64,000 nt of DNA, from positions 62,001-126,000 of the forward strand of contig OY763325.1 of the NCBI GenBank assembly GCA_963667315.1. Reading direction: 5' to 3'. Positions 49,721 through 57,646 of the stretch are shown one piece after another. Origin of the DNA: DAINPP01 sp963667315 (GTDB lineage: Bacteria > Thermotogota > Thermotogae > MWEM01). How positions within the stretch are numbered: the stretch's first letter is position 1; every line of letters begins with the position of its first letter. Below the pieces are notes generated by a model. That model saw only the letters and a program-made list of their open reading frames with translations, made no database searches and had not been told where the DNA came from. The position numbers were made by a program, and so were the translations under genes.

Positions 49721-50320
49721 ATGATTAACGAATTGGGAAACATTACGTCAAACAAAATAGCAATCGGCAGAATTGCGACAACCCACGGCCTTAAGGGTGA
49801 AGTCAAGGTTAAACCGTATACCAATTATGATGATGTTTTTGTTGAGGGGGAGACTTATCTTCTTTTCAACTCAGAAAAGAGAAGACATCTTCTGGTGAAA
49901 GTGGAGACCATAAAGGATGCCGGAAAGCGTCTCATTGTTCATTTTGATGGATTCGATAATATTGAAGCGGCAAATCGTGTAAGTGGTTTTGAGATATTCA
50001 TAGATCTTGAAAAACTTCCCGACAGGGGAGAAGATACTTATTATTTCTATCAGCTTATGGGTTGCAGAGTATTCGATGAAACAGGAGCAGAAGTGGGAAA
50101 AGTTGTGGACGTACAGGAAACGGGAAGTGCGGATGTTCTGTGTATTTTTCCGGAAGATGCAGATCCGGAAGAAGACAGGGAACTGGAAGTCATGATTCCC
50201 GTTATAAAGGATTTTGTCAGAAAGATTGATAAAGAAAGCAAGGTTATACATGTTATCAGACCGAAATACACCTCATCTGACGGAAAAGAAGAAGAGGTTG
50301 ATTCGGAAGACAGGGATTGA
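49721..50320 (+). CDS. rimM: Ribosome maturation factor RimM
   Basis: A 199-residue RimM that acts on 30S assembly by binding S19. The N-terminal domain has IAIGRIATTHGLKGEVKVKP near 13-32, and the C-terminal PRC barrel has YYFYQLMGCRVFDETGAEVG near 106-125 with VMIPVIKDFVRKIDKESK. The acidic tail (EEEVDSEDRD) is longer than usual. It follows khpA by eight bases and precedes trmD by six. Confidence 0.96.
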   Translation: MINELGNITSNKIAIGRIATTHGLKGEVKVKPYTNYDDVFVEGETYLLFNSEKRRHLLVKVETIKDAGKRLIVHFDGFDNIEAANRVSGFEIFIDLEKLPDRGEDTYYFYQLMGCRVFDETGAEVGKVVDVQETGSADVLCIFPEDADPEEDRELEVMIPVIKDFVRKIDKESKVIHVIRPKYTSSDGKEEEVDSEDRD

Positions 50321-50326
50321 TGTTCT

Positions 50327-51070
50327 TTGAAATTTGATATCGTAACGGTTTTTCCACAGCTCATAGAAGATGGAATGAAATGGGGCATACTCGGTAGGGC
50401 GATAGAAAACGGCATTATTGACGTTAATCTTTTTAATCTGCGAGATTATACCCATGACAAACACAGAACCACCGATGATTATATTTACGGTGGAGGTGCG
50501 GGAATGATCATGAAACCCGAACCTATTTTTGAGATGTATGAAGATTTGGTTCAGAAGAATGGAAAACCATATGTGATTTTTGCTTCTCCCCAAGGGAGAA
50601 CTTTTGACACAGAGATTGCAAAAGAACTTTCCGAAAAGGAAGAGATTTTGTTTGTCTGCGGCAGATACGAAGGCATTGATGAAAGATGTATGACCATAGT
50701 GGATGATGAAATCTCCATTGGTGATTATGTAACGAGCGGTGCTGAATTTCCTGTTTTGATTATGATGGATACGATCAGCAGATTTTGTGAGGGTGTAGTC
50801 GGAAACTTTGATTCGGTCAAAAATGACTCGCATTACGATGGTTTGCTTGATCACGCAAATTATACCAGACCCGCTGAATTTAGAGAGATGAGGGTCCCAG
50901 AGGTTTATCTGAACGGGAATCACAAAAAGATAGACGAAGCTAGACTTAAGGATTCTCTTCTGAGAACCGCTCTGAAAAGACCTGATCTTTTCAAGAAGAG
51001 AGATTTTTCAAAAGAGGAAAAAGCCGTGATGGCAAAGTTGATTCAGGAGTTGTATCAAGATGCTGAATAA
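50327..51070 (+). CDS. trmD: tRNA (guanine-37-N1)-methyltransferase TrmD
   Basis: A 247-residue SPOUT methyltransferase making m1G37 in tRNAs with G36-G37. MKFDIVTVFPQLIEDGMKWG, YGGGAGMIMKPEPIFEMYED, FVCGRYEGIDERC near 111 and SIGDYVTSGAEFPVLIMMD near 130 (the knot) are diagnostic. It uses S-adenosylmethionine. Start TTG at 50327. The end overlaps the next gene by 11 bases. Confidence 0.97.
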   Translation: MKFDIVTVFPQLIEDGMKWGILGRAIENGIIDVNLFNLRDYTHDKHRTTDDYIYGGGAGMIMKPEPIFEMYEDLVQKNGKPYVIFASPQGRTFDTEIAKELSEKEEILFVCGRYEGIDERCMTIVDDEISIGDYVTSGAEFPVLIMMDTISRFCEGVVGNFDSVKNDSHYDGLLDHANYTRPAEFREMRVPEVYLNGNHKKIDEARLKDSLLRTALKRPDLFKKRDFSKEEKAVMAKLIQELYQDAE

Positions 51071-51632
51071 AGTTTATGTAGCGTTGATTCACTATCCGTG
51101 TCTCGGAAAACAGAATCAGATTATATCGACTGCAGTTACAAATATTGATATTCACGATATTGCAAGATCGTGCAGGACGTATGATATAAAAGAGTATTAT
51201 ATGGTGACAAATCTTCCTGCCCAGCAGGAGATTATCAGGAGAGTGTTGAAGTTCTGGATTGATGGCTCAGGCAGACATCATAATGAAAACAGAACGGAGG
51301 CTCTTCAGGAAGTTAATTTACAAGCCTATTATGAAGACGTTATAGCGGATATCGAAGAAAAGGAAGGGGAAAAACCTCTTGTGGTATTCACTTCGGCGAG
51401 AATGAGACCGAACACCATTACCTTTGAAGATATGAGAAAAGAAATGCGGGATCAGGAAAAGCCAATACTTGTAATCTTTGGGACCGGACATGGTCTTCCA
51501 AAGGAGATCCTTGATAAATGTGACTACAGTCTTGAGCCTGTCAGAGCGGCCGGGGATTATAATCACCTTTCTGTAAGAAGTGCTATAGCCATCATACTTG
51601 ACAGGCTTATCGGCGAAGAAGTAGTAAAGTAA
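51060..51632 (+). CDS. SPOUT-family RNA methyltransferase (TM1570-like)
   Basis: A 190-residue member of the RNA_Me_trans family typified by Thermotoga TM1570. YVALIHYPCLGKQNQIISTA and VTNIDIHDIARSCRTYDIKE open it; the C-terminal knot has VIFGTGHGLPKEILDKCDYS and VRAAGDYNHLSVRSAIAIIL near 162-181. Substrate nucleotide is unknown, but the place next to trmD suggests RNA methylation. It overlaps trmD by 11 bases and is followed by rplS. Confidence 0.92.
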   Translation: MLNKVYVALIHYPCLGKQNQIISTAVTNIDIHDIARSCRTYDIKEYYMVTNLPAQQEIIRRVLKFWIDGSGRHHNENRTEALQEVNLQAYYEDVIADIEEKEGEKPLVVFTSARMRPNTITFEDMRKEMRDQEKPILVIFGTGHGLPKEILDKCDYSLEPVRAAGDYNHLSVRSAIAIILDRLIGEEVVK

Positions 51633-51663
51633 TAAATAATAAAAGTGTAAGGAGGTACAGAAG

Positions 51664-52020
51664 ATGTCAGATGCTCTCATTCGTGCAATTGAACAGCAGG
51701 ATTATAAAGAGATCACACCCTTCAGAATTGGTGACACAATAAGAGTACATCAGAGAATTAAAGAAGGGAATAAGGAAAGAATTCAGAAATTTGACGGTAT
51801 CGTTATCCAGAAAAGAGGTTTTGGAATTGGAAAGACTTTTACCGTTAGAAAAACAGGCGCAAATGGTGTTGGCGTTGAAAAAATATTCCCGTTTAATTCA
51901 CCGACTGTTGAAAAAGTTGAAGTTCTTAAGATGGGTAAAGTTAGAAGAGCAAAGATTTTCTACATCAGAGATATCGTTGGTGTGGTAAAGATAAAAGAGA
52001 GAAGAAACAGAAAGAAGTAA
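51664..52020 (+). CDS. rplS: Ribosomal protein L19
   Basis: A 118-residue large-subunit protein, with PFRIGDTIRVHQRIKEGNKE, RIQKFDGIVIQKRGFGIGKT and FTVRKTGANGVGVEKIFPF as signatures and a basic end (IKERRNRKK). AAGGAGG before the ATG. A GC-rich hairpin with a T-tract follows at 52037-52064. Confidence 0.97.
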   Translation: MSDALIRAIEQQDYKEITPFRIGDTIRVHQRIKEGNKERIQKFDGIVIQKRGFGIGKTFTVRKTGANGVGVEKIFPFNSPTVEKVEVLKMGKVRRAKIFYIRDIVGVVKIKERRNRKK

Positions 52021-52036
52021 TTGTTCTGTTTTTTGC

Positions 52037-52064
52037 GGGAACTCGTCAGAGTTCCCTTGTTTTT
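52037..52064 (+). terminator. Hairpin after rplS
   Basis: GGGAACTC-GTCA-GAGTTCCC, an 8-bp perfect stem with a tetraloop, then TTGTTTTTA. Ends most transcripts after rplS, or partly lets them into lepB. Confidence 0.85.
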
Positions 52065-52145
52065 ATTTAAAGGGTGAAAAATACACCATCGGGGAAACTT
52101 TTTCATCTATTAAATGGAAACAATACTTTCGAGGAGGGACGATCT

Positions 52146-53003
52146 GTGGCTCAGGAAAAGGTAAAAGAAAATAATGTAACTTTAAAGGATAAAGTTAAGC
52201 ACGAGGTGTGGGATTGGGTAAAAGCTCTTTTGTATGCGGTTATAGCGGTTATTATTATCAGATTATTTGTATTTGAAACGATGATGGTACCGACGCCGTC
52301 AATGGTTCCGACGATTGTGCCACAGGACCGATTGTTTGTTGAAAGAATTACTTATCAGGCAAGAGAACCGGAGCGTGGAGAAGTGGTTGTTTTCTGGACA
52401 CCGTTTATCGATAAAGGTGCACAGGAAATGTTAGGACCTTTTGATCATTTTATGGATTTATTTTCACCTGCCGAATTTAAAGGGCATGTGAAATATGTCA
52501 AAAGACTAATCGGTAAACCCGGTGATATTGTAGAACTGGCACCAATTCTTGGAGATCAGGGAGCAGATGGCTACAGGATACTGGTCAACGGAGAGACACC
52601 GGAAAGACTTAAGGATATCAGATACAGTAAAGCAGGTATTTTTACGGATCCCCAGTTTTTCAGAAAAATGGCATATCCTTCCGAATACAAATATCTGACT
52701 TCTACAGAGGTACAATGGTTTTCACTGTATAATAATTCACTTGATTACAGAGTCGCTTATGATGAAATATTGGGAGATATGGAAATTTCTTCGTATGCAT
52801 GGATTGAATCAAACAGGGTGAAAATAAAAGTACCGGAAGGAACGTACTTCCTGATGGGGGACAACACGGATCATAGTTTCGATGGAAGATATTTCGGCTT
52901 CGTTCCTGAAAAGAATATCGTAGGCGGACCACTGCTGACATTCTGGCCGATAAACAGATTTGGTCCTATCAACACAGACCCGGCAGCGGGCGAATTGGAG
53001 TAA
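52146..53003 (+). CDS. lepB: Signal peptidase I (copy 1)
   Basis: A 285-residue membrane peptidase that removes signal peptides outside the cytoplasmic membrane. One N-terminal TM helix (about 25-42) is followed by the catalytic Ser in PTPSMVPTIVPQDRLFVERI near 50-69 and the catalytic Lys in HVKYVKRLIGKPGD near 114-127; GDNTDHSFDGRYFGFVP near 236-252 is box E. A large insert lies between Lys and box E. GTG at 52146 with GAGGAGGG decides the start against the longer frame from 52074. Similar copy at 53.9 kb on the other side of rbgA. Confidence 0.94.
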   Translation: MAQEKVKENNVTLKDKVKHEVWDWVKALLYAVIAVIIIRLFVFETMMVPTPSMVPTIVPQDRLFVERITYQAREPERGEVVVFWTPFIDKGAQEMLGPFDHFMDLFSPAEFKGHVKYVKRLIGKPGDIVELAPILGDQGADGYRILVNGETPERLKDIRYSKAGIFTDPQFFRKMAYPSEYKYLTSTEVQWFSLYNNSLDYRVAYDEILGDMEISSYAWIESNRVKIKVPEGTYFLMGDNTDHSFDGRYFGFVPEKNIVGGPLLTFWPINRFGPINTDPAAGELE

Positions 53004-53004
53004 A

Positions 53005-53859
53005 ATGGAAGACAAATGGTATCCCGGGCATATAGCCAAGGCAAAAAGACGTATCAAGGAAAAAGTAAAGGCGGTCAATTCGGTCATCGAGATGATTGAT
53101 TCGAGAATACCCTACTCCGGTAGAGCCTATGAGTGGAAAAAACTTTTTCATAATAAACACTCGATCGTGCTATTAACAAAATCAGATTTGTCTGATGATA
53201 CGATAACGAGGCAATGGGTAGAGTATTACAGGAAACAGGGAAGTATATGCATGACGATTTCCCTTAAGGATGATGTGAACAGGGTAAGAAAAAATCTTGA
53301 AAAGCTGCAAGCGAAAATTCCATCAAAATCCGAATTCAAAAGAGCGATGATAACCGGTATTCCGAATGTTGGAAAGTCAACTTTGATCAACAAGGTTATC
53401 AGGCGCAAGAGTATGAGGACGGGAAATACACCTGGTGTGACGGTTGGGCTTCAATGGATTAATGTCAGTAAAAATTTTCTTATGCTGGATACACCCGGTA
53501 TTCTCTATTCGAATCTTTACAGTGACAATGTGAAATATAAATTGATTCTGACGGGAAGTATCAAGGGTGATGTTGATACGCTTGATTCTGCCATTCTTTA
53601 TGGTGTTACATTCTTAAGAGAGCATTATCCGAAATTATTGACTGAATTTGTGGCGTATGATTTTTCAGATGAGGAAATAAACGTTTTTGATCTCTACAAA
53701 GTGATTGCGAAAAGGCGGGGTTTCCTGCTTAAAGGGGGAGAATACGATCTTTCGAGAGCCAGAGATTTGACACTCAAGGCTTTTCAGGATGGGACAATTG
53801 GCAAGTTTAGCCTGGAAACGCCAGAGTTGTTGGAAGAAGAAAAGAAAAATGAAGAGTAA
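53005..53859 (+). CDS. rbgA: Ribosome biogenesis GTPase RbgA (YlqF)
   Basis: A 284-residue circularly permuted GTPase needed for late 50S assembly. The order is G4 (LLTKSDLSD near 53-61), then G1 (ITGIPNVGKSTLINKVI near 114-130), G2 (NTPGVTVG) and G3 (LDTPGILYSN near 162). WYPGHIAKAKRRIKEKVKAV at the start binds rRNA. ATG at 53005 has GGAG six bases away and follows the lepB stop by one base. The following perfect 16-bp hairpin ends this part of the operon. Confidence 0.95.
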   Translation: MEDKWYPGHIAKAKRRIKEKVKAVNSVIEMIDSRIPYSGRAYEWKKLFHNKHSIVLLTKSDLSDDTITRQWVEYYRKQGSICMTISLKDDVNRVRKNLEKLQAKIPSKSEFKRAMITGIPNVGKSTLINKVIRRKSMRTGNTPGVTVGLQWINVSKNFLMLDTPGILYSNLYSDNVKYKLILTGSIKGDVDTLDSAILYGVTFLREHYPKLLTEFVAYDFSDEEINVFDLYKVIAKRRGFLLKGGEYDLSRARDLTLKAFQDGTIGKFSLETPELLEEEKKNEE

Positions 53860-53866
53860 TTAAATA

Positions 53867-53906
53867 TAAACAAAGAGACGGTGAAACAGAACCGTCTCTT
53901 TGTTTA
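53867..53906. terminator. Long hairpin abutting the second lepB ribosome site
   Basis: A 16-bp perfect stem, TAAACAAAGAGACGGT with its complement ending at 53906, loop eight bases. There is no clean T-tract; the GGAGG of the next gene begins six or seven bases beyond. It may end transcription on the minus side, or shape the leader of lepB copy 2. Confidence 0.65.
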
Positions 53907-53923
53907 TGATGCGGAGGTATTCT

Positions 53924-54769
53924 GTGGTTGAAAAAAAACAGGAATCATCGGAGGTAACATTAAAAAATAAGTTCAGTCGCGAAGCATGGGATTGGGTGAA
54001 GGCTCTTTTATATGCTGCCGTTGCAGTTGTTCTCATCAGACTCTTTGTTTTTGAAACGATGATGGTACCCACACCATCGATGGCCCCAACGATAGAGCCA
54101 CAGGACCGATTGTTTGTTGAGCGGATAACTTATCTGGCAAGAGAGCCGGAATATGGTGAAGTGGTCGTATTCTGGACACCCTTTGTCGATCAAGGTGCTC
54201 AAGAGATGTACGGCCCCTTTGACCATTTTATGGAGTTGTTCTCACCTGCCGAATTTAAAGGGCATGTGAAATATGTCAAACGTTTGATCGGGAAATCTGG
54301 AGATGTGATTGAGTTGACACCTGTGAGAGGAAAGAGCGGCTCTTTTAATGTGCTGATAAATGGAGAGATACCCGAAAGACTGAAAGAATATGAATATAGT
54401 CAAGCGGGAATTTTTACTGATACCGAATATTTTAGAAAGATGGCATATCCATCGGAATATGAAGCGTTACCCGTTGAAGTACAATGGTATACCCTGGAAG
54501 GTAATACCGAGGATTACCGAGCAGCTTTTGATGAATTGCTTGGAGATGTTGAAACTTCTTCATACGCCTGGTTTGATGCTGATGCGAATAAAATTAAAAT
54601 TAATGTGCCTGATGGTATGTGTTTCATGATGGGGGACAATACAGATAACAGTTTTGACGGAAGATATTTTGGTTTTGTCCCTGAAGAAAACATAGTGGGG
54701 GGACCTTTATTGACCTTCTGGCCTCTGAATAGATTTGGAACGATCAATATAGAAGCGATTGCAGAATAA
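53924..54769 (+). CDS. lepB: Signal peptidase I (copy 2)
   Basis: A 281-residue paralogue of the 52.1-kb lepB, close along its full length, including the same large insert (FSPAEFKGHVKYVKRLIGK). The catalytic Ser is in PTPSMAPTIEPQDRLFVERI and the catalytic Lys in KYVKRL; box E is GDNTDNSFDGRYFGFVP. All needed residues are present. GTG at 53924 with GGAGG eight bases upstream. The two copies flank rbgA, pointing to a local duplication after which both copies were kept. Division of substrates between them is unknown. Confidence 0.94.
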   Translation: MVEKKQESSEVTLKNKFSREAWDWVKALLYAAVAVVLIRLFVFETMMVPTPSMAPTIEPQDRLFVERITYLAREPEYGEVVVFWTPFVDQGAQEMYGPFDHFMELFSPAEFKGHVKYVKRLIGKSGDVIELTPVRGKSGSFNVLINGEIPERLKEYEYSQAGIFTDTEYFRKMAYPSEYEALPVEVQWYTLEGNTEDYRAAFDELLGDVETSSYAWFDADANKIKINVPDGMCFMMGDNTDNSFDGRYFGFVPEENIVGGPLLTFWPLNRFGTINIEAIAE

Positions 54770-54799
54770 AACGAAAATGAGTCAGATAATAAAGCGATT

Positions 54800-54820
54800 A
54801 TTTGTCCGGAAAAGACAAAT
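54800..54820. other. Small hairpin downstream of lepB copy 2
   Basis: ATTTGTC-CGGAAAA-GACAAAT, a perfect 7-bp stem, 12 bases before the main terminator. Purpose unknown. Confidence 0.4.
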
Positions 54821-54831
54821 GTGATTGATCT

Positions 54832-54867
54832 ACACCTTCAAACCTTAAAATTTGGGGTGTTTTTTTT
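54832..54867 (+). terminator. Terminator of lepB copy 2
   Basis: ACACC and further pairs with GGTGT, including two wobble pairs, then T8-ATT. Ends the ffh-to-lepB region. Confidence 0.85.
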
Positions 54868-55010
54868 ATTGGAAAATGTGTGAGGGAAACAAAGATGAAT
54901 GACAGGCTATATATCATGATAATATGAATACTTGAGGATGCAGATGTGATAAAATTGTCCTGAGTAAACTTTTTTCTTTTTAATTCTTGATATTGCCGGA
55001 GGTTTTTGTT

Positions 55011-56528
55011 TTGCTTTCTATTGGTTTTCTCTGTCTCATTTTCGTTGTTGTATACTTGATCCTTGGGATTTATTCGTTGGTTTTGAATCCCAAAAAGGCA
55101 ATCAGCAGGGTCTTTTTTATGATTTCCGTTATTTTTGCATTCTGGAGTTTGAGTGCTGCTTTGAGAAATATCTATTCAAGTGCTGAAATCATTTCTCTCT
55201 GGCATTTTTCTTCTGCGATAGCCTGGTCAATTGGAAGTCCTGCGATTCTTCATTTTGTTTTACTCCTGATAAGAAAGAAATCTCAGAAATACCGCGCCTT
55301 TCTGATTTATTTACCTGGCATTTTTTTGTTTTTAGCTCAATATAGTCAGGGCTATCTTTTTGGGAATTATGATCAATTCCAATCCGATCCGATATTTGGA
55401 GCAATGGGTATCAATGTGCTCTACATGGTTTATCTCGTAGTATCCTGTTTGTTTCTTCTCTACTGGGGTTGGAAAAGTCAGAAGCAAAGGGAAAAGATTC
55501 AAAGCAGAGTGGTATCGGTTACGCTTCTTTTGACGGCTTTTCTGATCTTCTTTTATGGAACGGTTCTCTCATCGCTTGTGGATTTTATTTTACCGTTTAT
55601 CACCCCGCTTTTCCCCATGATATGGTTTACCGGAATGTGGGTTGCTATCACCAGATACAGGTTAATGACATTATCAGCGGACAGTGTTGTGGAAAAGATA
55701 ATGGATAATGTCCTCGATCTGGTTATCGTTATTGATGCGGATGGAAAGATTGTGGATATTAACAGACGTTGTCTGGATATACTTGGAAAAGCGAAAAAAG
55801 CTGTCTGTGGCACAGAATTTTCGGAGACTATCCTGAACGATCAGGAAGGGATTCAACATTTTGATGATTTAAGAAGGGGTAGAATTGATGAAATAGAGGG
55901 TGAAATGATTTATAGACTGGATGAAACACGATCAATGCCGTTAAGAGTAAGGATCAATGCGGTGAAAGATGATTTTAACGATATTCAAGGTTATATTGTT
56001 GCTGCAAGAGATTTGAGTATTGAAAAGAAATTTGAATGGTTATCCATAACGGATAAACTGACTCAGATATACAATCGTCAAAAATTAGACAGCGTAATTG
56101 AATCGGAGATGAACAGAGCGTTGAGATATAAAGGATCTTTTTCCATAATAATGGTTGATATTGATGATTTCAAACGTATAAACGATACCTGCGGGCATAT
56201 TGCCGGTGACAGAATACTCGTTGAATTGACCCGTTTGATACAGCGTAATATTCGAAAAGTGGATATTCTCGGTAGATGGGGTGGAGAAGAATTTTTAATC
56301 ATATTGCCTGATTGTAATATTAAGAGTGGTCGTTCTGTAGCAGAAAAGATCAGAAAGACGATAGAAACTCATCAATTCGATATTGAAGAATCTCTGACTT
56401 GCAGTTTTGGTGTATCGGAATTTGAAGCAGATCGGAAAATTGAAAAAATAGTTGCCCGTGCCGATGCGGCTTTATACATTGCAAAGTCACACGGCAAAAA
56501 CAGAGTAGAATCGTTGGAAAAATCATAA
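55011..56528 (+). CDS. 7TM-PAS-GGDEF diguanylate cyclase
   Basis: A protein of about 505 residues. The N-terminal 220 residues have about seven hydrophobic helices, matching the HisKA-7TM type sensor region. A PAS domain follows (about 225-345; LDLVIVIDADGKIVDINRRC), then GGDEF from about 350 (WLSITDKLTQIYNRQKLDSV). The active site is GGEEF near 423 with RxxD (RKVD) ahead, so both catalytic and feedback sites are kept. TTG at 55011 has GGAGG eight bases away; the frame from 54987 would start before that site. Membrane signal unknown. Confidence 0.92.
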   Translation: MLSIGFLCLIFVVVYLILGIYSLVLNPKKAISRVFFMISVIFAFWSLSAALRNIYSSAEIISLWHFSSAIAWSIGSPAILHFVLLLIRKKSQKYRAFLIYLPGIFLFLAQYSQGYLFGNYDQFQSDPIFGAMGINVLYMVYLVVSCLFLLYWGWKSQKQREKIQSRVVSVTLLLTAFLIFFYGTVLSSLVDFILPFITPLFPMIWFTGMWVAITRYRLMTLSADSVVEKIMDNVLDLVIVIDADGKIVDINRRCLDILGKAKKAVCGTEFSETILNDQEGIQHFDDLRRGRIDEIEGEMIYRLDETRSMPLRVRINAVKDDFNDIQGYIVAARDLSIEKKFEWLSITDKLTQIYNRQKLDSVIESEMNRALRYKGSFSIIMVDIDDFKRINDTCGHIAGDRILVELTRLIQRNIRKVDILGRWGGEEFLIILPDCNIKSGRSVAEKIRKTIETHQFDIEESLTCSFGVSEFEADRKIEKIVARADAALYIAKSHGKNRVESLEKS

Positions 56529-56534
56529 AAGATT

Positions 56535-57437
56535 TTATTCAAAGAGTTTCAGTTGGATTTTTTCTATGGTTTCCGGTTTCTTATAGACACCTGTTAAATG
56601 GTGTTTGATGCGGAGATGCTTCAATAGGGTGTTTAGCTTCTGATTGTATTTTTTTTTCATCTGGAGTTGCTCGGTGTCATCCCAGTTTTTTTGATTGTAA
56701 AGCTTTGATAGTTTGTAAAATGCTTCTTCATAAGCATCGCGCATAAAAGAAAGGAAATGCGGTCTTGTTTTCCCCCTTAAGTATAATTTCCCGGTTATAA
56801 CATAGTCGACCTCACAGCTTGCAGCCATTTTAAAAAGGGTTTCAAGATCATCTGGCTTATCGGTCAGGTATGGGATTATCGGCATTAAATGAAGCCCTGT
56901 TGTTACGTTGAGTTCTTTGAAAGTCTTTAACATTCTGAATCTGTTCAGAGTGGTAGAAGCGCCCGGTTCTATCAATTTTCTGATATTTTCATTTGGTGTC
57001 GTGATTGATGCGGCGATATTGACGTCGGTAACCGATGCCAGTTCGCGAATCAAGTCAAAATCCCTGAGAATCAAATCTGATTTTGTTGAGATCGTTACGG
57101 GACTTCGGTGCTTGATAAAGATTTTGAGGACTTCAGGCATCAGTTTCATTTCCGCTTCTATCGGCTGATAACTGTCGGTTACCCCTCCGATGTTGACCAG
57201 TTCTTTCTTCCAAGATCGCCGGCTCAATTCTTTATCAAGAATTTCGGCTATATTTTCCTTGACAAATAAATTCGAAAAGAAACTTTCAGAATTGAGATAA
57301 TTATGAGAGTATTTCGCAAAGCAATACTGACACCCATGTATACATCCTCTGTATATATTCAGATCCCAATGATATGGGAATCTTCCTTTGACTCTGTGTA
57401 AGGCACTTTTTGTTTGTATTTTTTGTACCAGCTGCAT
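56535..57437 (-). CDS. Radical SAM protein, SplB-like/COG1533
   Basis: A protein of about 300 residues with CIHGCQYC (C-x3-C-x2-C) near 32-39, the [4Fe-4S] and S-adenosylmethionine site, in the context LNIYRGCIHGCQYCFAKYSH. NIGGVTDSYQPIEAEM near 86-101 and TISTKSDLILRDFDLI near 116 are typical of the spore photoproduct lyase-like group. Such proteins are widespread and mostly uncharacterised; real spore lyase activity is unlikely. Start ATG 57437 or GTG 57455; both have weak ribosome sites. Convergent with the diguanylate cyclase gene, seven bases apart. Confidence 0.88.
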   Translation of the reverse strand: MQLVQKIQTKSALHRVKGRFPYHWDLNIYRGCIHGCQYCFAKYSHNYLNSESFFSNLFVKENIAEILDKELSRRSWKKELVNIGGVTDSYQPIEAEMKLMPEVLKIFIKHRSPVTISTKSDLILRDFDLIRELASVTDVNIAASITTPNENIRKLIEPGASTTLNRFRMLKTFKELNVTTGLHLMPIIPYLTDKPDDLETLFKMAASCEVDYVITGKLYLRGKTRPHFLSFMRDAYEEAFYKLSKLYNQKNWDDTEQLQMKKKYNQKLNTLLKHLRIKHHLTGVYKKPETIEKIQLKLFE

Positions 57438-57646
57438 GATGTTCAACTCTTTCACGAATAGATTTTCTATACTCTATTGTATTTTAAATATCGTTTTCTG
57501 TCAAATAGGTAAAACGTTTTTTTGTTCATTTACAGGATCTTAAAGAAAAACCTGCGACGTCGTTTAGATATTGAGGTATAATAAATGGTAGAGATGTATT
57601 GGCTTTATCATGAGGATTAAACTAAATATCTAAAGAGGTGATTTGC

